Source: Theristus sp. LFF4_11 (taxonomy: Eukaryota; Nematoda; Chromadorea; Monhysterida; Xyalidae). From it: a stretch of 64,000 nt of DNA. Within the stretch, counting starts at the first letter, position 1, and every line of letters begins with the position of its first letter. A model generated the notes under the pieces. That model searched no databases, was not told where the DNA came from, and saw only the letters and a program-made list of their open reading frames with translations. Made by a program: the position numbers and the translations under genes. Positions 10,001-21,297 of the stretch are shown piece after piece. Where the stretch lies: assembly GCA_030248135.1 (NCBI GenBank), contig JASANC010004230.1, positions 62,001-126,000 of the forward strand. The letters are read 5' to 3'.

Positions 10001-13000
10001 TATCACCACAAACGACTATTACATACGACGTCACAATATTTACCTCCAGTGAGTCAGCCTGTCGAATGTTTCCCATGAAATAAAACTTTTGAATGAGTTG
10101 GCTGGCAGACGGTGCGGGGTCAACTCCGGCCCACGCATTTCCGGCCCACGCATTAGCGTCCCGACATTTCCGTCCCACCCATTACCGGCCCATCCATTAC
10201 CGTCCCACCCATTACCGGCCCGACATTTCCGGCCCTCTCATTTCCGGCCCACTCATTTCCGGCCCGCCCATTACCGGCCCAGCCCAATAATCATCTTTCT
10301 GCGCTGTATTTCGCCACGGACAACGAAAATGAACTGAAACCGCACTCTAAATTGTACTCCCTGCTCACCGACATGCTTTTAACAAAAATACTTAAATTTT
10401 TTATTTGTTTTCGTTTTCGTTTCGCTTCTATTTGTTCATGACATTGAAACAAATGCTTCAGTTTGAATTTCGTCGATGAATCAGTTGATGTGTTTTTATT
10501 TATTGCTTTGTTCCGATTGATTTTGCACATTCAATTTCAATAACAACAACATGTCTGATAGGTCGACAAAAATAAGAGCTTTTTCAAACCGCACTGACGC
10601 GTGAATTCGAATTTTGCATTGGACACAGAGCCAAATTCAATCATTTAAAATTCTTAAAATTAGCAAAAACTCATGAAAATTGCCCCTCTAACCAAATTTG
10701 GACATGTGGATCCACAACCAGATCGTGTTTCCTAATCCTAATCATTCCTAATCCTAAACCTAATCCTAAGCCAAGCCTTTTTAATAAGGTGAAAATGATC
10801 AATTTAGTTTTTGCATTTATTCATGATGCATCACAAAAAAATCCGAATGAAACAAGAATTAAAAAATCGAACCCTAAGTTCAAAGTGTAACCGCCTGATC
10901 AATGTGAGTTTCTTAATGAAATATAGCAGTGAGTGGCGGTTGAAATCACTGGAAGCAAATTATTGGGCTGGGCCGGTAATGGGTGGGCCGGACATGAGTA
11001 GGCCGGAAATGCGTGGGACGCAGATGAACGGGGCCGGTAATGGGTGGGCCGGAAATGAGTGGGCCGGAAATGAGTGGGCCGGAAATGTTGGGCCGGAAAT
11101 AACGGGACGCAAATGAACGCACGCCCTGGCAGACGGTTGACCTTGAAAACTTCAAAACTTCAGTTTTTGCGCTTTTCAGGTTTCCAGACTGGCCGCTACT
11201 GAAGAAGGGCCACGGTGGCAACGCGGCATACTTTCCGCTTGAGGTATAGTCTGGTCATTGTGATCTTTGTCGTGTGACGTCATCCGCTGGCACTTTTGCA
11301 TGCGTTTTCCTGTTTGTTAAGTGTTTGCCTCTTGCCATTGTACCACTACTTCACTGATTTTAACAGACTTGCCAGTCAATGGCTTCAATTTTTTTTGACT
11401 GAGCTTTGTTTGAAAGTGCTTTTTCTTGTTCGCCAGATTTGCAACATGGCCGATCGACAGCGAGTGCCGAACAAAAATCTCAGCGACCAAGATCACACTA
11501 CAATCATTCGCGTGAGCAATGAACGTTTCAAGCGGCATTCATGAAGTGATATTTTATGACCGCGTAGCTACGTTTTAACACAGCTACGTTTCGCTAAATA
11601 CTGCTTCATGAATGCCGCTTTAATGGTGGTAGTTTTTACTTTGCCAAGGAATCCAAACGTGTGCATCGCTGAATGGAGCCACCACAACGTTTGCTTCCAA
11701 TTTTTCGCTAAATACTGCTTCATGAATGCCGCTTTAATGGTGGTAGTTTTTACTTTGCCAAGGAATCCAAACGTGTGCATCGCTGAATGGAGCCACCACA
11801 ACGTTTGCTTCCAATTTGGCGACAAGAAAGAAACAACTTCATTTGGCCATTCAGAATACGGCAGTGCCACCGAGTGAGCGTCTGCAGACGATAAAAGAGA
11901 AACTGAACGAACTCGAGTACAACACGCACGCGGCGCTGCAGGCGGTGCAGATGTCGGTCGACATGCGTCTCAAAGAAGTGCAAGGCCGGGTGCTCGGCGC
12001 GCCACAGTTGCAGTATCGAGTAAGGGCACAACGCAGTCTGACCAATCAGAAAAGCCATCTCAGGGCAACGCATCACGATACTGATTCCTGGAAGCGCTTT
12101 TGTTAGTAGAAAAAAGTGGTCATTGATCCGGTCATTTAGTCTAAATAGAACCGACCATCTAAAAAGTATATGAACACCCCCCAGCCCCAACACGCGTTTT
12201 CGGCAAGTTCGAATAATTCATAAAATTTGAGTGTGACCAGCCGATTGGCTGCATGCCAACAATCACTCGATATGGCTCAAATGACTCGCTCACTACTCTC
12301 AACTCAGGGCTCTAAGCCAATGGCGGCACGCGAGGGCGCTTGGAACATGCAGAACCGACAGCTGTATCGTACGCCGCCCAATGTGGACACGGTCATTGTT
12401 GTTGTGGTCGAATTGCCCAATCGTGGCGCCCACCAGCAAGTAAGTGTTGTTGTTTCTTTTGCTGCTGCGGCGACACGTTTGGTGTGTGGGGTACAAAGAA
12501 AATTAGTTTCATATTTAATGCGGCAAGTCAAAATTGCTTAAGCGAATCGGACTTATCTCAGAAAAATTCGGGATCCTATATGAATTTTGGCTGCGACAGG
12601 CGTGAAACTCGCAGAGCCATATAAAAAGATAATTCACACAAACGCAGCGCGCTGCGTTTATGACGAACTTGCTGCCTTTTGAGTTGAAGTGAACCTGTGC
12701 TCAGTTGCTCAGCCGTCTTCGATGTGTTGTTCGACCGCTTTCGCAAGTTTCAGACTCGGCATCGTGGTGGTGTACCACAGCGGGGTCGTGGTGGTTACGG
12801 TGGTGGCTACGGTGCTGGTTATGAAGTCGTCGACATTGATGCTGCCAAGTCAGGGAACTTGATTGATGTGAATGTTGCCGCGTTTTGGAACTGCCCGAAA
12901 CGGAAATAACACTATAACAAGGAAATGAACACAGCCATGTAACACGGACTGTCTAGCAGCAAACGGTCATTCACAATGTTTCATTTGAAACTCGCCATTC

Positions 13001-16000
13001 GGTGACAGTTGACGTGTACGCATTTAACTGGCGGTCTGGCGACAATGAACAACAACAACACAACTCCGCTGGTAATTCACACAACTTTCTACGCTTTTTT
13101 TTATTTTCAGAACGTTCTACACGACTCTGTGGAAGGGTGCCGCTGAGATGTGTCTGAATTTGCCGTCACCTGACAAAGTTTGTTTTCACTCGCCAATCGT
13201 GCCTGACTGCATTCAGCAAACGATTCAACAGGCCGCTAGCCTGGTCGAGCAGCAGACAACGAAAAAATCGATTGACTTGGCGTTGTTCATACTGCCGGTC
13301 AAAGACAACAAACTCTACGGTAAAGGGAGACCACTTGCTTGCCATGTTGTTCATCTTACCTAGCGATGGAATTTTTCGGAAAAAATATAATTTCGTAAAA
13401 AATTTTCGAAATTTTATTTTACCGGAAAAATTGCGGTAATTTTTTCAATTTTTCACGCGACCAAAAAATGACCAAATGGGCATTTTCCATAAAAAAAGAT
13501 GCGGGAGACAATGTTGCTGAAAATTAGTGCAGGTTCACCCATATAATGCGTGATGCGCTGTCCGCTCGGTGCGCTCGCTCGCGCATCCGTCATTAGCAGA
13601 AGATCACAGTTTTGTGGTGGCTGTTTCGCAACGACTTTCTGTTTCGTGTAGGCCAGCTGAAATACTCGTGCAGTGCACTGGACATTGTGTCGCAAGTGAT
13701 CCAGTCGAGCAATGTGCTGCGTGTCAACAAGAACCCCGGCAAGGAGGCGTCGCTCATATCGAACGTTTGCCTCAAACTGAACGCGAAACTTGGCGGCATC
13801 AATTCGTACCTGGTCGATTCCACCGGGCAACCGCCGATTATGTACGTTGGTTTGCTAATTTTTCAACTGTGTTGTGTGCTTATTCGCACTGAAATGACGT
13901 CATTTGCTGTAAAAACGCCCCGACTGCCGTACTTAGCTACAACAGTTTCAGATTGGTTTTTCTTTTCTAAAGAGGTCAGCCAAACTGATAGTTCGGTTTC
14001 GTGTAAATAACAAGGGGTTGTTACTGAGCACAAGCGGAAAGCACATGTCGTCATTTCGGTCCGACACGTTTAAAACTAGCCGATAGCTTTGTGTATGTTT
14101 GTCGTCGTGTGTGTGTCATTATTACCGTACACTTTATTATCTGCCATTTTCAGTCGTTCACAACACATTTGTCATGCAGCACGTAGCTGAACGTTTAAAG
14201 TAAAAACTTTTGATCGGTCATGATCATTTATCAGCGGAGTCTCGCCTGCGTTTCTTCATTCACTCTCGGTTGTTTTGTTTTTGCAGCAAGCAATACCTGC
14301 AAATACCGGTCATCTTTTTTGGCGTGGATGTGACGCATGACACGAGTGGCCGTCAACCGAGCATTGCCGCGGTTGGAACATTGTTTTTCTTTAATTGTTA
14401 TGTTTCACTGGCTCGCCAATTGTAATATCTTTTATTTTGGTCTTGTCCTGGTCCCGCTTCTCAATGCGCGCATAGAGGGGCAAGCAGTCTCATGCAGGAC
14501 GTGGGAATTCAAAATTGGCAAAGGAACCCGAGTCCCCTAAATAAGGCCGGGTCACAGGCTATTCTGAATTACCACATAAAGATTGAAACTAGTTTCCTTT
14601 CACGTCCACAACTGCATTGAGTCGCAGATCTTAAAGAAATGATAATGCGTTGTTTCTGCAAAACTATAAAAGCAAATGCACGTTTGTTTTGCAGATCGCG
14701 AGCAGCGTTGACCAGATGCCCGTGAAATACTACGGCCAAGAATACATTCTGCCGCCAAAGGTTGAAATTCTGCCGAAGGACGTTTTGAAACGAGCGGTCA
14801 TGCAAGCACTGAAGCGATACTACCAGTCGACCAGGCTGAAACCAGTGCAAATACTTTACTATCGAGATGGCGTGTCGGAGGGACAGTTTTTGGAGGTATA
14901 ATACGTTCGGCTGGTGACACATGATTTGTGTGGTACAGCGCTGATTTGGTGCGGCTGCGGTCTAACGGTAATGCCATCATGCGACGAATCAGTAGTCGAT
15001 GTCTGCAGTTACTTTGTTTTCTATATGACGAACTGTTCTTTTTGTGTTTTTGTAACTTGACTCAAATCAAAACCATAATACGCAGTTTTCACTGTCGGAG
15101 TGTCCGTTTTTCGTACAAGCACTCGAATAGTGCCGTGCTCTGGGTGTGTTGCAAATGGCACCGCGCTGTTCAAGGCCTTTTTGCATTGCCGTTTCTTGTG
15201 CAGGTGATGATGAAGGAGCTGTGCGCCATTCAGGAGGCCTGCTCCGAGATGGCCAACGAATACCGCCCGCAGGTGACGTTCATTGTCGTCCAAAAACGCC
15301 ATCACACACGACTCTTCCGCAAGAACATGCAACAGCACGCAAAACCAAAGGTTGATTTTCATACTGGTTCATTGTCTCCCTGCTCCCGTGCTGTTTGCAG
15401 CAAACCACAATGCTTTTCAGGACCAAAACGTGCGTGCCGGCACCACTGTCGATTCGGGCATCACGCACCCGTACGAGTTTGACTTCTATTTGTGCTCGCA
15501 CAGTGGCATTCAGGTTCGCTGTGCGCGGGCGTAAAATGAAATGCAAGAGAGTCCCGTTCAAAGATAGGGCGCCATATTGACAGCAGCAGTTTTGGCGCAT
15601 GCCCGTGCGGCGGTCTGGTCGCTGGAACCTGGTGAAAGTGTCGCCGTGTGATGAGCATCTCTGCTGTGATGCGTGCTCAGCACATTGCGCCAGTTGCACC
15701 GTCGCACCGGCACGCACGGGTCAGCGCTGCAGTGGGACAAGTGCGGTTGAGTGGCACGTGACAGTCATTGCGCATGACCCACTGATGCAGTGGACAACGA
15801 CGCAGCTCCTACGCAGCGTCCACACCCGACCGAGACTCCTCGATAGGCCAAAATTGCGTCACTGCCTTTCCCGTCTGCGGGCCATGAACAACAACAACAC
15901 ACTGCTGCAGGGCACGTCGCGGCCGACGCACTACTACGTGCTGATGGACGACTTCGGCTTCGCGGCGGACGCCCTGCAGCAGTTGACCTACTATTTGTGC

Positions 16001-16719
16001 TACACGTACGCGCGGTGCACGCGATCCGTCAGTCTGCCTGCGCCCGTCTACTACGCGCATCACATCGCCACCAACGCACGACACCGACAGATCGGATCCG
16101 AGGCTGCCGAGTAGGTGCTCTTGGGGATGCATGGCGTTTTGCTTGTTGGTGCACTTGCGGCCGGCAAACACGCACTTACAGACTGGCAGTCACCGGCAGC
16201 ATTGACTTCCAGGCCGCAAGTTACCGGTAGGGTAGCTGGACCGGACCTCTGTGTCGTCACACCGGCACACACACTAAAGAGACCAGAACAACTGCAGCCA
16301 ATCAGCTTCGTGCGTATGAATGTGATCCTGGTCAGGGGTTTTGTGTGAGCGGCTCCAGGTTTTTTTTCTCGCAGAAAAATTGTCACTTTCAAACAATGTT
16401 TCTCTTGCTCTGGCATTTCATCGGTATCCAACGAGGCAGGCACCTGAATCTTTCATGCTAAATGATGGGCATTCACAAGAAGCAGAATGAAAATTCAGCT
16501 GTGAGCCCGATTCAAAAACAGTCAGTCAGCCAGTTGCGCCTCCTACCTAAAGTCGCCAGTTTTCATTCAAATGTGTCAACATTTCACAGTGATTCGTCCT
16601 CATTCGGTGGCAGCTATGACGTGTATGATGAGTGGACACCGCAAAAAATCAGCGATTTAGCTGACACAATTCGCCTGAAAGAGTTGGGTCGCATTGAAAA
16701 GGGCATGTACTGGCAATAG
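7098..16719 (+). CDS. Argonaute (AGO-clade-like PAZ-PIWI protein)
   Basis: A complete 24-exon model of 1067 aa. Argonautes bind small RNAs and silence matching transcripts. Exons: 7098-7110, 7238-7456, 7958-8038, 8110-8386, 8450-8573, 8655-8732, 8866-8996, 9252-9391, 9524-9670, 9765-9846, 9968-10048, 11180-11243, 11437-11511, 11855-12019, 12308-12435, 12705-12848, 13111-13319, 13652-13841, 14287-14371, 14695-14895, 15204-15350, 15421-15513, 15911-16110, 16590-16719. Domain landmarks: basic Gly-rich N-terminus, N domain ([18 protein letters not shown]), PAZ ([11 protein letters not shown] to LPLE-like YFPLEIC), L2 ([13 protein letters not shown]), MID with the 5'-phosphate pocket Y719-x3-K723, Q734 and [10 protein letters not shown], and PIWI ([58 protein letters not shown]). 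It ends MYWQ. Odd points: Q848 where slicers have Glu, a Gly/Arg/Tyr insertion at 619-641, and a GC donor at 12436. The start is the first ATG joined in phase to the N-terminal exon. Which small-RNA class it serves is unknown. Confidence 0.95.
10114..11125. mobile_element. Foldback-type transposon with repeat-built arms, 12-bp TSD (Argonaute intron 11)
   Basis: About 1012 bp. The left arm (to about 10290) is a run of 14-16-bp units such as CCGGCCCACTCATTT. The right arm (from about 10960) is the same array in reverse complement, with units like GGCCGGAAATGAGTG. The element is bracketed by identical 12-mers CTGGCAGACGGT at 10102-10113 and 11126-11137. The roughly 670-bp centre is AT-rich and has no transposase; it contains CCTAATCCTAA-type repeats and TAAGCCAAGCCTTTTT. 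Long inverted arms built from short tandem repeats are the hallmark of foldback elements. Their usual TSD is shorter, so the superfamily is open. Confidence 0.85.
11530..11620. mobile_element. Mini-MITE 'AAGCGGCATTCATGAAG', copy 1 (Argonaute intron 13)
   Basis: A 91-bp hairpin-like element with a perfect 17-bp terminal inverted repeat AAGCGGCATTCATGAAG / CTTCATGAATGCCGCTT and a second inverted pair GTAGCTACGTTTTA / CAGCTACGTTTCG-like inside. Related copies lie at 25720-25797 and 45567-45630. No coding capacity. Confidence 0.75.
11592..11819. repeat. 114-bp tandem duplication in Argonaute intron 13
   Basis: Two nearly identical copies of a 114-bp unit (11592-11705 and 11706-11819), beginning CGCTAAATACTGCTTC and ending GCTTCCAATTT. 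The unit includes the right half of the mini-MITE, so the duplication happened after that insertion. It ends about 35 bp before the exon 14 acceptor. Confidence 0.9.
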
Positions 16720-19700
16720 TGAACCTGAGTTGTTGAACGTATGGGCCACTGGGTGATGCAGAGAGTATGATATGGGTTGGCACGATGTGTCTACATTTTA
16801 GGTTCTTAAAAAAGGCTCCTTCTTTTGGTATTTTGTCGGGCCTAAGTTATTTCTATTGATATTTCCACTGTTTTTGTGATTCCACAATTATGTTTGATAC
16901 AATATTATTTTTAATACAAACGGTCAGTGAAAATACCCACATTTGTTTTTTTAAAGTTGTTTTTGGTTTTTCAGTGAACTGAATCTACTTGGAATGAACA
17001 GAACTGATTTTGTCTGGTGGTGCAACGCTGATGGCAAGTAATAGCCAATGTATCATAAAAATAAGTGGCCAATTTCTCGATTAAGCTATGGAAATAAATT
17101 TTCCATTTACAGTTTGAGTTTGGCGCGCTATTACCATTATCATAATTTACATAAACAGCACGGTATGAAACGTCACCAACCTTTGAGTGGAGCAATTTTT
17201 CAAAAACTGCAGACTCTGTTGTAATTGTCACAAACTTCGTTTCGATTATTGAACGCGGGAAACGGAATATTCATCAAGATTGGTATGTCGGTGCGGTTTG
17301 TTAATTATGAGCTTTACTTTGACAAATTATTATGTCTGCGCAAAGCAAGCTCAACAGCATTGACACAACGAGCTAGATTTGCGTATGACACGCCAATGAA
17401 TGTTTGGTTGATTTATGTTTTTTAGCTACGTCATAATATGCACGGAAACGGTGCTAGCGGCTGTTGGTCTCATCAACTTTTTTTTGTTGGGAACCAGTAT
17501 TTGAAGAACTGGCTTCCTATTTATGAGATGACTGCTTTCTTGTTTTCAAATCAAGCATAAATGTTTATTTGAAAACCCAGGCTGCTTGAACCTCGCATTG
17601 GGTGGTCCAACCAAACAATCTGCTGGTTTCCATCAAAAATCACATCACATGAACGGTAATAACACAAAAACTGATGAAATGTTGAGCAGCAAAACTGAAT
17701 AAGCCGCCCTTCGGAAGATGTTCAGTCACTATTTTCAATTCGCAGAGTTGAAGCAATTTGAAGAATCATTATAAACGTTAGGAGCCTTTCAAAGGCAAAA
17801 ATGTCATCGGAAATAATCGAAAAAACCACGCTTTGTGGTTTCACTATTCCGTGGAGACTTGCTGAAAGTGTCAAACAGCCAACAATTTTTATCTTTTTCT
17901 ATTTTCATTTATTACCGCCATAATTTAGTTCGCCGCGCGATTTATGGGAATTTTGTTGTGTTGATTTGATTTTGATGTTCTGTTCTGGTGAAAACAGTGA
18001 TTGCTTTTTCGGGCTGTGTGTTTTTCGCAGTTCGATATCTTGAAAAGCCTCGTCTTTTCCAATTTTAATGCAATTTCCATTGTTTTCATCCCAATTTCGT
18101 CATTTTGAATGAAAATCTTCACGAACACCACTAACGAATCGTCCAGACGTGGACGTTTTACTGTTGGTTAGAAATGTGCCGAATCAGAAAACATCATGAG
18201 TTGCGCCGTTGTTTCTGAATTATTGTGACCATGCAATGTGGCAAATAGACCGACATGATGCGCCAAAGTTGAAGGCTAATGCTGAACAAAGCTTTGGTAT
18301 ACCTGCTGTGTTTCTGTGATCGGGAGCATAGGACAAAGTGATGCTAGAATTAAGATCCGAAAAAAAAAAATTTTGAACTCCACGGCAAGGTTCCCAAGAA
18401 ACCGTTGGTTTCTCGTCCCAACCAAAGACGGAATTGGGCCTTTCTGCTATGACTACTCAAAAACTATGTTTCACAAACAAAACTGAAAAGGTGTCAACAT
18501 TTATTAGTTTCCACCGCGTGGAATGCATCAATGTTCTAAAGCTTTTGACGTGTACAACGCTCTTGAATTTATTCACGCTACCATCTCCCGTAACAAACAA
18601 GTATCAGTGTATGTCAAATTTAGTTGCATATTTGGAAACATTTGAATAGCTTAGCTCTTATATTGAAGCCCACACCGAAAGGAACCCGTTAGAACCCAGT
18701 AATTTGGGTCCTTAAAATAGTTTTATGTTTTTCATTGATTGGCATTTTTAGGTATTTTTTTGTCTTTTCATGTTTTTATTATGAAGCACCGGATTTGGTT
18801 GACTTAGTAGGAAGTTCGTAAATCTCATGTACGTTTGTTATTGAAAACTCACTCAGCTGCCGCAAGGCAATGAAAAAACGTCTGCCCTGCAGGTCTGGAT
18901 AAATCGGTGAAAACTTGCGGTAAGTTTGCAATTTTTCTAATTTCCAAGTTATGTTGCTCCTGCATGAAGCAAACTACTGCTGTGCATATATGTTTACAAC
19001 ATTTGTTTTGTGTTTTCGAAAGTTTTTCAACGTTTTATCACAACTTTGTGGTCGCTCATATTCATTTTTTACCGACACCCGTTCATGTGAGTTTTTGCCA
19101 GGTAAGCAAACCAAACAGTTTCTTTTCCAAAAATAGAGTAAATCAACACAAAAAAAACAAAAAAAGGGAAACGGCTAAAGATGGCGCTCACCGAAAATGT
19201 CTCAGAATAATCAGCATGAAAGTGCTGCAGGGCATCATGTCATATGTAAAAACATGCAAATAGAAAAAAGTAAATTATGCGATGGCGCTGGGCCGTGGAG
19301 TTTTTCAGTTGTTCTTTGAAAGCGTTGCTGCTTTCGCGTGTCTGTACTTCAATTTGTCGCGTGCGCGCGCGTAATTTTGTGTCGCTGGACAGATATTTGT
19401 CGCCATGTGTGCGTTGTCTGTCGTTGTGGTCTATTTTTATCCTTTTTCGCCACAGCATCCCTGGTTTGTTTTACCAAACTTTTTGAAATTTGTGCTCATG
19501 AAACTTTCAATAACTTTGCACATTATTCTGATTTCACAGAAATGGTTTTGTAATAAGAGCGTGAGCGTAGAATTTTCAAGCGAGGCATTCGCACAGTGAG
19601 ACGCAGTCAGTTTCGGCTCATTTGGAATGTAGCCGGGTGAATAAATCTCGTCACTTTGAAGTGATGCGGCATGTTGGCGGAGTTGAAATTTTTTGCTCAT

Positions 19701-21297
19701 GTGGGTAGTACGATTTGAAATTGAGAGATTTTCAAAAGTGAACTGCAAGTCAGTAAGGTCGGCTTAATCACCGCACAGTGTGTCCCGTGTCTTTTACAAT
19801 TACCCACTCGCTACTCAAACTGTGATCCGTCAAAATTTGCATTATTTCGGCTCATTTCAATTTTCATGCATATTGACTTCCCAGAAAGCCGCATGCATTT
19901 CATTCTTTTCTTTCCTTTCGCTTTGCGAAGCTTTTGATAATCGCGCTTGAATAAAACGCGACTAATGTTGGTGTTGTGTTTGACACAGTAATTTGCTGAT
20001 GTGACTTGCAGAGCTGCTCTTTGGTGTGCGTTCGCAGTAAATTGGCACTTTGTTTCAAATTCGTGTTTTTTGCAGTAGTGTTTCGATGCGGAAATACTGT
20101 GTGTGTGTGTGTGTGCACACGAGCATAATTACGTCCTTCTTACACGTTTTTGAATTTATAATGGCATGCTTCTGCTAAAATATCGCTGGCTCCATTAATC
20201 TTGACGCTCTTACTACCCGTGTGTTTTAGCGGTGCCAAAATCTATAAACTCAAGTCTGATAACTCATTCATTCGAACCATATTTTGTGAGTATGTACAAA
20301 ATAAATCTTTGCTCTTGCTCACTAAAGAACACACGCAAAAGGAAATCCAAGTCTGAAAAAAGAGTGAGAAACCGCAGAGAATCAGGAAATGCACCCGCGC
20401 ACCGTGCATCCACTTTTTATTTTTTTGGATCATGAAACTTTTTCTGTCGGTTTCGTGCACTTTTTCTCACTTGGTTCTTGTTTTTGAGTAGCTGCGAACA
20501 CACGCTATTGAAATCGCACCCAAATTTTTACACGCATCGCAGATTTGATTCATTTTTTTATGTTCGTTATGTTTAAGCGCTGTTCTTTTCTCCAGCTCTC
20601 ATTTTTCTTTCATTTTTTTGCAGTGTTGTCACATGTACGTACTGTTATTCAGTCATGCACTTGATAGCATTTACAGTGTAGGTTTGTGTTTTGTGGTCGC
20701 GTAATTTTTATATGAAACATGAGTGGATAACAAAATTTATTTATGCAATTTTCGATTGCTATCAACTTCAATATTTAATTCATGATTGTATTTTTTTCTG
20801 TTTGTACTGCTATATGAAGTGTGGATTGTTGTGCACGGCAATTGTTACGACTGTTTCATTCCCAAGATCACTGAGAAATCGACACTCCTTGCAGATACAT
20901 GCACATGTACGTTTTTCAGTAAAAATATTTTTGATTTTTTTTCTGTTGATAATTTTGATGAAAGGTTTATCAACAACAATAACAATGTGCGAGAACATTT
21001 GTTGTGTTTTGCTCTGCTGAAGTCTCAATTGACATTCGTGTACACTGTATCTTTGCTTGCAATTATAGACAGCCGCCAGATACAAAGTGTACATGTTGTT
21101 TGGAGTAATTGTGACGGATCGATTTTGCTCGTAGCGTCGTTGCATTGTTCGAGTTTGCTGGTGGAAACTCGTTAACTGAGTGTTCGCTAATTTTTTATAT
21201 CAACCGCTTCTCAGTTCCCTGCCCCTGTTAGACAGTTCACGCGCACCACACTCAACATAATTTTGGAACAATTTCAATTTTCCCGCTCTTTCGAGAA
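16720..21297. other. Intergenic region, Argonaute to ODR-2-like gene
   Basis: About 4.6 kb, AT-rich, without a supportable gene. It should contain the missing 5' exon(s) of the ODR-2-like gene, but no ATG exon can be chosen. A (TG)9-like microsatellite lies near 20098-20116. An open frame near 20780-20930 encodes a hydrophobic stretch followed by NCYDCF and several Cys but has no start or splice support. Confidence 0.4.

Noticed and set aside
10735..10800. Interstitial telomere (CCTAATCCTAA repeats)
   Set aside because: The units are irregular, few, and inside a foldback element; they do not form an array of the nematode telomere unit.
12436..12704. Ordinary GT donor at 12440 for Argonaute intron 15
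   Set aside because: It is a better consensus but breaks the reading frame into the next exon; the GC donor keeps it. Retained as a finding rather than as the model.
13611..13651. Argonaute exon 18 starting near 13602
   Set aside because: That start gives a wrong frame; the acceptor at 13651 restores the MID motif Y-x3-K across the junction.
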